Source of the DNA: Gemmobacter fulvus
GTDB taxonomy: Bacteria; Pseudomonadota; Alphaproteobacteria; Rhodobacterales; Rhodobacteraceae
Assembly (NCBI RefSeq): GCF_018798885.1
Contig: NZ_CP076364.1
Span: 1 to 64,000, forward strand
Reading direction: 5' to 3'
Length of the DNA stretch: 64,000 bases
Below, piece by piece: positions 51,978 to 61,250 of this stretch (the first letter of the stretch is position 1; every line of letters starts with the position of its first letter). The translations under genes and the position numbers were made by a program. A model generated the notes under the pieces. That model had not been told where the DNA came from. It did no database searches and saw only the letters and a program-made list of their open reading frames with translations.

Positions 51978-53087
51978 TCAGAAGAAATCGCGTTGCTCTG
52001 GCGTTATGAGTTCACGCGGCAGAGTATTTGTAAGCCTTGGATTGTATTTTAGAAAGTCACTCCAAATCAGCTGGCAAAGATCCTTCATGTATTCAGATGC
52101 TTCAATTTTTACCTTTTTAACTTCTTCTTCGGGAGAGTCAGGAATGCCGCCCGCTAGGATATCCATCAACTCATCAGTCGATGAGGGAACCGTGAGGTGT
52201 CCGCAGTTAATTGAATCCATAAATGCCCGAGCTTTTACCACAGGATTTACACTAATTGTAGGTACGCCATACATCGTCGAAACAATTGTCGTATGCAATT
52301 TCATGCTGAGCATGAGTGAGCACTCCCCAATTGCTCGACTAATATCATCAAGATTCTCAGTATAGACAAGCTCTTTGTCACTGAAGTCCAGAAGTTTGGC
52401 GTTCTCGTAATCTTTTAGACCATGGGCACCTACTCCGCCAATGATATGCCGTACTCTCCATCCTTTCTGGGATAGATGTTTGGCAGCCCTTTCAAGAATC
52501 CGGTATTCTTTACCGCTCTTAATGTGACGCGTAACCAAACCCACAACTGGCTTCCCCTGCGGCCTTAAAGCCTTCGGAAGAGGCAGAGCTAACACCATGT
52601 CCGGATGGTGTCTGACCGGAACCCGGAGTGCCATATTTTCCTTAATCCAAGCGGCCGAGCCAGGGTCGCGGTTGGAAACAGAGCGAATGTTTGGATGTGA
52701 CAGAAACTTCGACCACCTTTTTACAACACTATCCAAGACATCAGGCCTGTTACGCTCTACACCTATGCCAGAAACATAGACAGGCCGCCGAAGATAGGCC
52801 TGATTGATGAAGTCGCCATCAATTTTTTCACGGTAAGGACAAAGAAGATCGCCACCACCCAGTACTACAGCGTCCATCATATCAACGAATTGGTTTTTAA
52901 AACTACGGAGGTAGCTATGTTTAGGCAGTCCAGCCAGAAAAAACAGCTTTGCCCAAGGCGAGAACCAGTATTGATAGTTCTTGATATAGAGTTCATCGCC
53001 GTAATTGCCTCGCCCGAACGACCCTGTAATTCCAATTCTGGGTAGCTTCCGGTCACCGGCACCTCTGCCGCGGGTATTTTTTTTCAA
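51978..53087 (-). CDS. Polysaccharide pyruvyl transferase family protein
   Basis: This protein has 369 residues from a TTG at 53087 (AGG-TAAAAAA before it). It begins 'LPRIGITGSFGRGNYGDELY', the G-x-x-N-x-G-D-E start of the WcaK/AmsJ family, then 'DAVVLGGGDLLCPYREK', 'VYVSGIGVERNRPDV', 'VVGLVTRHIKSGKEYRIL' and 'CSLMLSMKLHTTIVSTMYGV'. Such enzymes add ketal pyruvate from phosphoenolpyruvate to exopolysaccharide sugars. The AT-rich composition points to acquired DNA. No glycosyltransferase is beside it, but cellulose genes lie about 9 kb away. Confidence 0.87.
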   Translation of the reverse strand: MKKNTRGRGAGDRKLPRIGITGSFGRGNYGDELYIKNYQYWFSPWAKLFFLAGLPKHSYLRSFKNQFVDMMDAVVLGGGDLLCPYREKIDGDFINQAYLRRPVYVSGIGVERNRPDVLDSVVKRWSKFLSHPNIRSVSNRDPGSAAWIKENMALRVPVRHHPDMVLALPLPKALRPQGKPVVGLVTRHIKSGKEYRILERAAKHLSQKGWRVRHIIGGVGAHGLKDYENAKLLDFSDKELVYTENLDDISRAIGECSLMLSMKLHTTIVSTMYGVPTISVNPVVKARAFMDSINCGHLTVPSSTDELMDILAGGIPDSPEEEVKKVKIEASEYMKDLCQLIWSDFLKYNPRLTNTLPRELITPEQRDFF

Positions 53088-53504
53088 TTTTTTACCTGGA
53101 TATCACTGCATTTCACCAAACACACTAATTTGATAGGAAAATTTACGCAATACAAGAATCTCCATTAAGGAGTGTCCCGATCGGCGTTGTTGCACAACAC
53201 TGACTGTCGAGGATTCACAACGTGAATCCATGCGGTTAGACGGGTTGCATGAGCAAGCCATCCCCCGCCCGCTACCGCACGACAAACTGGTCCAGTTACA
53301 CTGCCTCGCTTTGCAGGCGCGGTTCGCTGTTGATCTGGCTGGACAAGGACATGACCTGGCTCTCGCCGCATGATGGCAGCCCCGGTCGCCCTGCGGTTTT
53401 CTCGGATGCCGCGATCCAGTTCTGATGGGGTGGACACCCCCGCCCGACGGCATCGCAATGTGCCATGGTGGTGATGTCGAAATCGCCACAGAGGAGAGGT
53501 GTCC

Positions 53505-54533
53505 ATGGACGAGATTACCATAGTCGGGGTCGATCTGGCCAAGAGCGTTTTTCAGGTTCACGCCGCAAATTCAGACGGGCGAGCCGTCATCAGAAAGCGG
53601 CTGCCGCGCACTCGTTTCCTGTCCTTCATGTCACAGATCAAGCCCTGCGTGGTCGCGATGGAGGCTTGCGCAACCTCGCACCACTGGGCACGTGAACTGA
53701 CTGCCCTCGGACACAACGTTCGTTTGATACCACCGATCTACGTGAAACCTTTTGTGAAGCGCCAGAAAAACGATGCCAACGACGCTGAGGCTATTGTCGA
53801 AGCGGCACTGAGACCAGCGATGCGCACGGTGCCAGTCAAATCGCAGGAGCAGCAGGCCCTTGCCATGCTGTTCCGGACACGCGAACTGCTGCTGACGCAA
53901 AAGACCCAGCTAATGAACGCGCTTCGAGCCCATCTGGCAGAGCATGGGGTCATCGTGGCGGGAGGTCGTCGATCAATTGATCCGTTCATCAGCGTTCTCG
54001 ACGATGTGACAAACACGCTTCCTCATGTGGTGCGAAAGGTCGGGGCCATTTATCTGGACCGGATCGCCCAGACCGCTGGCGAAATCGAAGATCTGGAAAG
54101 GCAGATCGACGAGCAGGCCAAGGTGCATGAGATGGCACAGCGCCTGCGCACCATTCCGGGGGTCGGGCCGGTCACGGCTATGGCCGTCGAAGCTTTCGCT
54201 CCGGCCATGGAGAGCTTTGCGCGTGGCAGGGATTTCTCTGCCTGGCTCGGGCTTGTTCCCCGGCAGCACTCCAGTGGAGGCAAGCAGCGCTTGGGTCGAA
54301 CTTCGAAAATGGGGCAGCGCGACATCCGCAGGTTGCTGATAAGCGGCGCGATGTCGATTATCCACTGGAGGGGTCGGAACGGTGGAAAGCCCGGATCATG
54401 GCTGGCGCGGATGCTTACATGTAAATCGCGGATGCTGACCGCCATCGCTCTGGCCAACAAGCTCGCCAGGATCATCTGGGCCATCATGACACGAAAGGAC
54501 GTTTACAGGGATCCTGCGGGGGCGGTCTGCTGA
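53505..54533 (+). CDS. IS1111-type transposase (DEDD recombinase)
   Basis: The ATG at 53505 (GGAGAGG upstream) gives 342 residues: 'MDEITIVGVDLAKSVFQVHA' (first Asp), 'VVAMEACATSHHWARELTA' (Glu), 'KRQKNDANDAEAIVEAAL' (Asp pair), then a coiled-coil and the Tnp_20 domain 'TIPGVGPVTAMAVEAFAP' and 'FSAWLGLVPRQHSSGGKQRL' with the catalytic Ser. It is complete and likely active. Confidence 0.95.
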   Translation: MDEITIVGVDLAKSVFQVHAANSDGRAVIRKRLPRTRFLSFMSQIKPCVVAMEACATSHHWARELTALGHNVRLIPPIYVKPFVKRQKNDANDAEAIVEAALRPAMRTVPVKSQEQQALAMLFRTRELLLTQKTQLMNALRAHLAEHGVIVAGGRRSIDPFISVLDDVTNTLPHVVRKVGAIYLDRIAQTAGEIEDLERQIDEQAKVHEMAQRLRTIPGVGPVTAMAVEAFAPAMESFARGRDFSAWLGLVPRQHSSGGKQRLGRTSKMGQRDIRRLLISGAMSIIHWRGRNGGKPGSWLARMLTCKSRMLTAIALANKLARIIWAIMTRKDVYRDPAGAVC

Positions 54534-54793
54534 CCGCGTCCTGTCAGGAGCGTCGGTGACGCAAGTAGAGCACTGATCTCGTATGGGCAAAAGATCGACC
54601 GATCGGGGTGGGGCAGCCAGGGAAAGGCAAAGAGCTTCGAGCTCGCAGTTCTGATATGGCCTCCATCCGCGCATCACCATCCCGGCCAGCGGCACGAACG
54701 GCCGCGCATGAAGGCCTTACACATGTTAGCAGCCGGTCACTTGCTCGCGAAGATCACAAAAAATACTTGCGTAAGCGGGGGTATCCACACATG
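54534..54793 (+). ncRNA. Candidate bridge RNA region
   Basis: The 260-bp non-coding right end includes CAGTTCTG at 54646-54653, identical to the last eight target bases before the insertion point (53417-53424). IS1111-type bridge RNAs carry such a left target guide in the right end. I could not find a convincing right-side guide. RNA ends and folding are not determined. Confidence 0.6.
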
Positions 54794-55781
54794 TCTGACG
54801 ATCAAGGTGCTGTTCAAGCTGCCGCTCAGGCAAACGACCGGGATGGTGGCCAGCTTGCTGAAGTTGGCAGACCTGGACTGGGCCGTGCCCGACTATACGA
54901 CCCTGTGTCGGCGGCAGAAAACTCTGGCTGTCCAGATCCCGTATCGGCGCGCCGATGGCCCCTTGAACCTGCTGGTGGACAGTACCGGGATAAAGTTCCT
55001 CGGTGATGGCGAATGGCAGGCGCGCAAGCACGGCGTGCAGGGCCGCCGCCAATGGCGCAAGGTCCATCTGGCCATGGATACCGCCACGTCCGACATCCGC
55101 GCCGTGGAGTTTACGCCCAGCAGCGACGGTGACAGCCCCGTTCTGCCAGAGTTGCTGGACCAAATCCCCGAAGGCGAGGAGATCGGCACAGTGACGGCGG
55201 ACGGTGCCTATGACACCCGCCGCTGCCACACCGCCATCATCGACCGGCAGGCCACTGCTATCATCCCGATCCGTAAGAACGGGCGTCCATGGAAAGAGGA
55301 CTGCCCGGCCGCGATCGCGAGAAACGAAACCCTGCGCGCCACCCGGCACTATGGCAGGGCATTCTGGAAACGCTGGACCGGATACCACGTCCGAAGCCGG
55401 ATCGAGGCAAAGATGCGGTGCCTCAAGGCCTTCGGTGAGCGCATAGCAGCCAGAGACCCCGACCGCCAAACTGCAGAAATCCAGATACGCGTCGCCCTCA
55501 AGAACCGCTTCTCAGCCCTCGGCACTGCCGAGATCGTCCGCGTGGCCTGATGCCAAAGGGGAAAGGGGTAATCATGCCTCAGGCGTAAGTTACGCAACAA
55601 CGCCCCTTCAGGGAATAACATGTGCCCACGCTGACCAGAAATGTGATACGCAATCTACGGTTGATTCTAAGGTACGGAACAGACCGGCACGGAAGTGCGT
55701 TCACGACAGGAAGGATGAACTGGTCCCCTGGTCGTCGCAGCTGGGGGCATCTTCCGCGAGACATGAGCCCATGGGGTAGCG

Positions 55782-56669
55782 ATGACGAAACGAGTCACCA
55801 AAGCAGTTTTTCCCGTCGCCGGATTGGGAACCCGGTTTCTTCCGGCGACAAAGGCTCTCCCGAAGGAGATGCTGACGATCATCGACAAGCCCATCATCCA
55901 GTTCGCCGTGGAAGAGGCGATCGCCGCAGGGATCACCCATCTGATCTTTGTCATCGGGCGCACGAAGCGAGCGATCGCCGATCACTTTGACGCCAACCCG
56001 GAACTGGACATGCTGTTGCGCGCGAAGGGGAAGGACGAGCTTGCCGACAAGCTGAATGCAATCGTTCCGAAGCATGCCGCCTGCATCTATTTTCGCCAGG
56101 CCGAGGCCCTCGGCCTTGGCCATGCGGTTGCCTGTGCGGCACCGGTGATCGAACCGGACGAGCCTTTTGCCGTGCTTCTTGCAGATGACCTGATGCGCGC
56201 TCCAACCCCGGTGCTCAAGCAGATGATCGACATCTACGATACGACCGGGCGGAGCCTAGTCGCTGTCGAACCCGTCCCTTCGTCCATGGTGCAGAGCTAC
56301 GGGATCGTCGATGCCGACCTGCCGCATGTCGGCTCGTATGCAGACATGCGCGGCGTTGTCGAAAAGCCGTCGCCTGGCGATGCGCCCAGTAATCAGGCGA
56401 TCGTCGGCCGCTATGTGCTTGATGGCCGGGTGATGGGCTTCCTCAAGAACCAGAAGGCGGGCGCGGGCGGAAAGATCCAGCTGACCGACGCGCTGAGCCG
56501 TCTGATCGGCGATCCCGGGCTGGATGCCTACCGCTTTGACGGACGCCGCTATGATTGCGGTTCGAAGATCGGCTTTCTGGAATGCACTATGGCCAGCGCA
56601 CTTGAGCATCCCGAATTCGGCCCGAAGGTGCGCGAATTGATGCAGTCCCTGCTTGCGAGTTCACCTTGA
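55782..56669 (+). CDS. galU: UTP-glucose-1-phosphate uridylyltransferase
   Basis: This 295-residue GalU makes UDP-glucose from UTP and glucose 1-phosphate. The nucleotidyltransferase start 'VFPVAGLGTRFLPATKAL' with 'PKEMLTIIDKP' is intact, as are 'FRQAEALGLGHAVACA' and 'FAVLLADDLMRAP'. UDP-glucose is the direct substrate of cellulose synthase; bcs genes lie 3 kb downstream, with two diguanylate cyclases between. Confidence 0.96.
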   Translation: MTKRVTKAVFPVAGLGTRFLPATKALPKEMLTIIDKPIIQFAVEEAIAAGITHLIFVIGRTKRAIADHFDANPELDMLLRAKGKDELADKLNAIVPKHAACIYFRQAEALGLGHAVACAAPVIEPDEPFAVLLADDLMRAPTPVLKQMIDIYDTTGRSLVAVEPVPSSMVQSYGIVDADLPHVGSYADMRGVVEKPSPGDAPSNQAIVGRYVLDGRVMGFLKNQKAGAGGKIQLTDALSRLIGDPGLDAYRFDGRRYDCGSKIGFLECTMASALEHPEFGPKVRELMQSLLASSP

Positions 56670-56749
56670 CCGCGTTGTCTCCAGTGCAGGGCCTTTGGGC
56701 TGGCGCGCCGTCATTCCATCGCCGCGCCGCGCCGCGGGCTTGACAGGCG

Positions 56750-58405
56750 ATGCTGCCGGAATGGAAGATGGGCGCCTGCCTGCACCTGATGTCATCGGGA
56801 CCTCATGATTATTTCATCGTGATCCTGTTTCCGCTGTTCATCGGAATTACGTTCTGGATTCAGCGGCAGCCGCAGTTTGACGGCAAGCGCTACTTCGTGA
56901 TGGCGAACTGGTCGGTCACGGCCTGGCTGCTGTCGGTCGCGCTGGAGCTGTTCAGCGTGGAGCCGCATTGCAAGATTCTGGCGGGCACGCTCGCATATCC
57001 GGGTATCGGGCTGTTGCCGGCAAGCTGGTTTCTCTTCGTCTACCGCTACACCCAACACGAGACCGGGCCCATCCTTCCATGGCAATGGTGCGTGCTGATC
57101 GGTGTGCCCGCCTTTGCGACCTTGATCGCGATCACCAATCCCCTTCATCAACTTTTCTACGGCCCCGGTACGGCACCGGTCAGTTCCGTGCCGGGGTCAC
57201 CGGTCAACTATGTTCACGGTCCGCTGTTTTACCTCCTCGCCGCAACGCTCTATGCTTTCATTCTGGCCAGCCTCGCATTGCTGGGCAATGCGGTCAGACA
57301 GTCAGCTGGCATTGCCCGCATGCTCTACGTGCTTCTGATCGCGATGACCGTACTGCCGACCTTTGGAAACATCGGCTATATCGTGTTCGGGCTGAACATC
57401 GCAGGCTTCGATCCGACGCCGTTCCTTTTTTCGTTCCTTCTGCTCGCCTATGCCGCGCTGATTTCGCTCAACAATTTCTTTCAAGTCTCGTCGATTGCCA
57501 AGGACATGGTGTTCGATACCCTACCCAACGCAGTGATCGTGGTCAGGCGTGACGGACAGCTGGTCGCCCATAACCGCGAGGCCGAGCGCATCTTTGGACC
57601 TGGCGCGAGGACCCTGCCAGTCGGCGGGCAGGTCGCCGAGCTGGACCCCTTGATGCAACGTGTCACCGCGCCGGAGCCGGTAACTGGGCCAACGGAGATG
57701 ATGATCGGCGAGCGGGAGTTCGAGGTCTCCTCGACACCTCTCACCCAGACCATCCGCGCCGGTCGGCAGATCGTCATCGGCTATGCCTTCGTTTTTTTCG
57801 AAGTGACGGCCTACCGGCAAATCGAGCGCGAGCTCGCCCATGCGCTCAGCACCACCGACGCCCGGCTGGGCGAGCTTGCCCTGCAGAACCGCCGCATCTC
57901 GGACGAGGTCCGGACCGATCCTCTGACTGGACTGCTGAATCGCCGGAGCCTGAGCGACGCTTTTACCGCCATGTCCAGGACGGAAGAAGATACCATCTTC
58001 GCCGTGCTGATCGATATCGACCACTTCAAGAAGATAAATGACCGGCTTGGTCACGGTGTCGGCGACCAGGTTCTTGCCGCATTCGGAATCGGCCTGAAGA
58101 GGGCCTTTCGAAGCGAGGACAAACTGTATCGGCTTGGCGGTGAGGAATTCCTCGCTCTTCTGCCCAATATCGGGCTGCAGGAACTGCATGGCAGGATCGC
58201 CGGCCTGCGGCTGGAAATTGGCCAGATGGGCAGCCAGTTCCTGCCCGCTGACATGGATCTGCAATTCTCGGCCGGTATCGCCGTCATGCCGACGGATTCG
58301 CACGATCTGGCCGAGTTGCTGGATCTGGCCGACAAGCGGCTCTATTCGGCCAAAAACCGCGGTAGAAATCGAACAGTCGGTCCTCTGGCGGAGAAGCGGG
58401 TGTAA
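56750..58405 (+). CDS. Membrane diguanylate cyclase with 7TM, PAS and GGDEF domains
   Basis: This is a 551-residue sensor. About seven hydrophobic helices in the first 240 residues resemble the histidine-kinase N-terminal 7TM module. A PAS-like region follows ('LPNAVIVVRRDGQLVAHNRE'), then a GGDEF domain at about 380-545 ('DPLTGLLNRRSL', 'LIDIDHFKKINDRLGHGVGD', 'LYRLGGEEFLALL'). The GGEEF active site is intact, and an RSED inhibitory site lies five residues before it, so it should make c-di-GMP with feedback control. Confidence 0.92.
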   Translation: MLPEWKMGACLHLMSSGPHDYFIVILFPLFIGITFWIQRQPQFDGKRYFVMANWSVTAWLLSVALELFSVEPHCKILAGTLAYPGIGLLPASWFLFVYRYTQHETGPILPWQWCVLIGVPAFATLIAITNPLHQLFYGPGTAPVSSVPGSPVNYVHGPLFYLLAATLYAFILASLALLGNAVRQSAGIARMLYVLLIAMTVLPTFGNIGYIVFGLNIAGFDPTPFLFSFLLLAYAALISLNNFFQVSSIAKDMVFDTLPNAVIVVRRDGQLVAHNREAERIFGPGARTLPVGGQVAELDPLMQRVTAPEPVTGPTEMMIGEREFEVSSTPLTQTIRAGRQIVIGYAFVFFEVTAYRQIERELAHALSTTDARLGELALQNRRISDEVRTDPLTGLLNRRSLSDAFTAMSRTEEDTIFAVLIDIDHFKKINDRLGHGVGDQVLAAFGIGLKRAFRSEDKLYRLGGEEFLALLPNIGLQELHGRIAGLRLEIGQMGSQFLPADMDLQFSAGIAVMPTDSHDLAELLDLADKRLYSAKNRGRNRTVGPLAEKRV

Positions 58406-58661
58406 TTCACTTGGGTCGGGCCATATTGCGCAGGGCCTGACGGTCAGCTGCATGATCATGCTGTCGGGCATGAGGTGCTGACGATCCTTTGGATCAACTT
58501 CCCCCTGCGACCGACCCTACCTCGGCGTGGTCGAGGGACGATCGGGGGTCAGGATCCTGCGGGGGGCAGGTCAACATCATGGCTGCATTTGGCCACATAA
58601 CCGCCGTGTTGCGCCGCCACTTCTTGGAACCTGAGATCAGTAGAATTTTCTCCGGATTTTC

Positions 58662-59726
58662 ATGATGATGTCGCAAGAACTGCTCTTCGCCGGATTGCAT
58701 GCAGTTGGCCTGGTTGCGATATGCACCATGGCCTATGGCTGGTTTCAGCGCTTCGTGCCGCACCGGATTGTTCGCCAGCTTGCCATCGGAGGGCTGCTTG
58801 GGACAGGCGCGGCGCTGTCCATGACGCAGCCGTACATCATGATGGATGGCTATCAGGCTGACAGCAGGAACCTGTTTCTGGCCATTTCTGCCGCTTTCGG
58901 TGGCGCTCTGTCGACATTGGTATCCTTGACAATAGCCGGCCTGTTCAGGATCAGCATGAGCGGACATGGCGTGCTTGTCGGCGTGGCGACCATGACCATT
59001 GCCTGCATCTCGGCCGCAATCTGGACCCAGGCAACGCGCAGCAAGCGTCGGAGAAGCTGGGAGGCCTGGGTCATGCTTGGCGCGATCCTCAGCGCACCCT
59101 CGCTGGTCATCATGGCGGTCTTCGATCTGATGGACCCCTCTGTCGTCGCCGCTCGCATTGCGGCTGACATGATCGGTGCAGTCTTCTTCGGCAGGATGTT
59201 CGAGAGCGAGTTGCGCCGCGGCAATCGTGAAAGGCAGCTCAACCTTGAAGCCAGCACGGATCCCCTGACAGGTCTGCCGAATCGCCGGGCCTTGATGGAC
59301 TATATTGATCACATCAGCCCGTCAGAGCGGGAAAGCATGGCGCTGCTGGTTGTAGACGCGGATCATTTCAAATCCATCAATGACCAGCATGGCCACGATG
59401 TCGGCGACGAGGTTCTTAAAATGATTGCCAGTTCACTGTCAGCATCCATCCGCCAAGGAGACTTCGCCGAAAGGTTTGGCGGCGAAGAGTTTGCAGTCTT
59501 GCTTCGGGTCGACCGGCCTGAAAACGGTTATGAAATGGCCGAGCGGCTTCGCAGGGAGCTGTCGGGTTTCCATGAAGTCTCCGGCAAGCGGATAAATGTG
59601 ACTGTGAGCGTGGGCGGTGTATCCCTGCCACCGACAAAGTTCGACTTTCAGAAAGTGTTTCGCAAGGCGGATGCAGCCCTTTATGCGGCCAAACGTCTGG
59701 GACGAAACTGCGCGGTCTTTGTCTGA
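58662..59726 (+). CDS. Membrane diguanylate cyclase with 5TM-LytS-type sensor
   Basis: This is a 354-residue protein with about five or six N-terminal helices similar to the 5TM receptor of LytS ('PYIMMDGYQADSRNLFLAIS', 'GALSTLVSLTIAGLFRISMS') and a C-terminal GGDEF domain ('DPLTGLPNRRALMDYID', 'VVDADHFKSINDQHGHDVGD', 'ERFGGEEFAVLL'). The RQGD inhibitory site precedes the intact GGEEF by five residues. It probably works with the preceding cyclase to control cellulose. Confidence 0.92.
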   Translation: MMMSQELLFAGLHAVGLVAICTMAYGWFQRFVPHRIVRQLAIGGLLGTGAALSMTQPYIMMDGYQADSRNLFLAISAAFGGALSTLVSLTIAGLFRISMSGHGVLVGVATMTIACISAAIWTQATRSKRRRSWEAWVMLGAILSAPSLVIMAVFDLMDPSVVAARIAADMIGAVFFGRMFESELRRGNRERQLNLEASTDPLTGLPNRRALMDYIDHISPSERESMALLVVDADHFKSINDQHGHDVGDEVLKMIASSLSASIRQGDFAERFGGEEFAVLLRVDRPENGYEMAERLRRELSGFHEVSGKRINVTVSVGGVSLPPTKFDFQKVFRKADAALYAAKRLGRNCAVFV

Positions 59727-59846
59727 TCCGCCTCCCGGCTGCGAAACAGGGCGGAAGTCGCTCCTGCCATGCATCGGACGCCAGAAAGCTGGCCCTCAAG
59801 ACCGTCCTGATGACCCTGAAAAATTCTGGTTTCGATCAGCTCGCCT

Positions 59847-61250
59847 TTATTCGCCCTTCGTGGCCCGCAATCCGCGACGGGTTTCGTCGGTCGAAAGCTC
59901 GTTGTTGAGCTTCTCGAACTGGCGACGGGCCTCGGCACGGTTGCCGGCATTCAGCCAAGCATAGGCGCGCAACACCGCAAGATCGCGACGGATCCCGCCT
60001 GTCAGTTGCTCCAGCGCGTCGAAATAAGCGATCGCCTTCCTGTAATCCTTGCGTTTATAGGCGTTTACCCCGCGCTGATCCAGGATCTGCCGCTCGATAT
60101 CCACCCGCTGCTTGCGCGTGAAATCGGTCGCGGCGGCGATACGAGAGGCGTCTTCCGTCATGCCCATCTTCAGATAGGCAAGCGCAATACCGTAAGCCGC
60201 ATCGCGGCGCTGCTCACCGTTCAGCCCGGCCTTCAGCGCGGCCTGGAAGGTCGCAACGGCCTCCATCGGCTGATCAAGGTTGAAGGCGCACCAGCCGCGC
60301 TGGTACATCACGGATGCCGCCCGTGATCCGGCTGAGAGGGCGAGGCAGCGCGACCAGTCACCCGCATTGACCGCCGCCTGAAAACCGCCTCCCCCCCCGC
60401 CTCCGGATGGCGCCGGGGCGGCGCCGGCGGGTGGCGCGGCACTGGCCGTCGGAGCAGCAGGAGCGGGCGGTGCGTTGGGTTTCTTGCCGGCCTCGGGTGA
60501 TGGGGTTGGCGCCTTTTCGGCGACGTCAGGGATCGTTGCGACTTGGCCCCGACCGGCCAGAAGTTTCTGGCGCAAGACCTCAAGTTGGGGTTCCATGGCC
60601 GGAATCCTTTGTCCGACCTGTGCGATCAGGGCGAGGATTTGCTCCTCACTCGCGACTGCATCCGCTTTCTCAAGCGTCGCGATCAGATCGGCAGGCGACG
60701 TGCAGGTGCCGGCCACGGCGGTATAGGTGCCAAGCGCATCCGCATCTCGTCCGGCCGCTGCCTGCGCCTCACCGATCCGCCAGGCATTGTTGATCCGGTC
60801 GCAGCGCAAAAGTCCGGGGACGGAGGAGGCCACGGAAATCGCCTGATTGAGGTTGCCCGCCGCGAGCGCGCTGTCGAAACGCGCCTGACCCTCGCCGGTT
60901 TCGAGCAGCGCGATCATCTCGGCGGGCGGCTCCCAAGCCGGAAATTCAGCCTGCGCAGCTGCGATCATGGCTCGTGCCGCGTTGAAATCCTGCGCCGCGA
61001 TCAGGCGAAAGATCTCATCTATCTCGGTCGAAGGGCCAGTCATGGCAAGCCGGGCCAGATCCTCGGGTGGCTGCCAATAGGGATACTTCAGCTGCAGGCG
61101 GCGCATTTCTGCGTCGATCGCGGCCTGATCCTGCTGCTGCACGTAGAAATTCAACGCCAGCAGTTCCTCGGTCGGAGGTGCGGTATCCTGGGCAATGGCG
61201 GCCCCGGCACTGGCCATCAGCAAGCCGCATATCAGAAGGGAACGGATCAT
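59847..61250 (-). CDS. TPR-rich periplasmic protein of the cellulose cluster
   Basis: The ATG at 61250 overlaps the bcsZ stop by four bases. The 467 residues include a signal peptide ('MIRSLLICGLLMASAGAAIA'), degenerate TPR helices in the first 220, a Pro/Ala/Gly-rich linker with a glycine run near the middle, and further TPR helices. BcsC is much longer and ends in a 16-strand barrel; none is here, so this is a shortened BcsC-like periplasmic part or an unrelated scaffold that guides cellulose through the periplasm. Confidence 0.8.
   Translation of the reverse strand: MIRSLLICGLLMASAGAAIAQDTAPPTEELLALNFYVQQQDQAAIDAEMRRLQLKYPYWQPPEDLARLAMTGPSTEIDEIFRLIAAQDFNAARAMIAAAQAEFPAWEPPAEMIALLETGEGQARFDSALAAGNLNQAISVASSVPGLLRCDRINNAWRIGEAQAAAGRDADALGTYTAVAGTCTSPADLIATLEKADAVASEEQILALIAQVGQRIPAMEPQLEVLRQKLLAGRGQVATIPDVAEKAPTPSPEAGKKPNAPPAPAAPTASAAPPAGAAPAPSGGGGGGGFQAAVNAGDWSRCLALSAGSRAASVMYQRGWCAFNLDQPMEAVATFQAALKAGLNGEQRRDAAYGIALAYLKMGMTEDASRIAAATDFTRKQRVDIERQILDQRGVNAYKRKDYRKAIAYFDALEQLTGGIRRDLAVLRAYAWLNAGNRAEARRQFEKLNNELSTDETRRGLRATKGE

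Larger units (their letters stand above)
53425..54793 (+). mobile_element. IS1111-type IS110-family element, 1369 bp
   Basis: The ends are fixed by the interrupted IS5 gene: ATGGGGTGGACACCCCC at the left, GGGGGTATCCACACATG at the right (ambiguity of about two bases because TG occurs at both junctions). There is no target duplication, as usual for this family. The subterminal inverted repeats and long right end mark the IS1111 group. Confidence 0.92.
53249..55550 (+). pseudogene. IS5 transposase interrupted by IS110-family element
   Basis: The N-terminal part (53249-53424) reads 'MSKPSPARYRTTNWSSYTAS' and ends 'SDAAIQF'. The remainder (54794-55550) continues 'CLTIKVLFKLPLRQTTGMVA', 'LLVDSTGIKFLGDGEW' (first Asp), 'VTADGAYDTRRCHTAI' (second Asp), and 'RSRIEAKMRCLKAFGERI' (Glu). 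Joining CAGTTCTG to TCTGACG gives Q-F-C-L-T in frame, so the reading frame is restored exactly on precise excision. Confidence 0.88.
53183..55604 (+). mobile_element. IS5-family element (about 1053 bp) split by an IS1111-type insertion
   Basis: GGCGTTGTTGC at 53183 and its complement GCAACAACGCC ending at 55604 are the IS5-type termini. Removing 53425-54793 restores a continuous transposase and a 1053-bp element, the normal size for this IS5 subgroup. No target duplication is evident. Confidence 0.88.
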
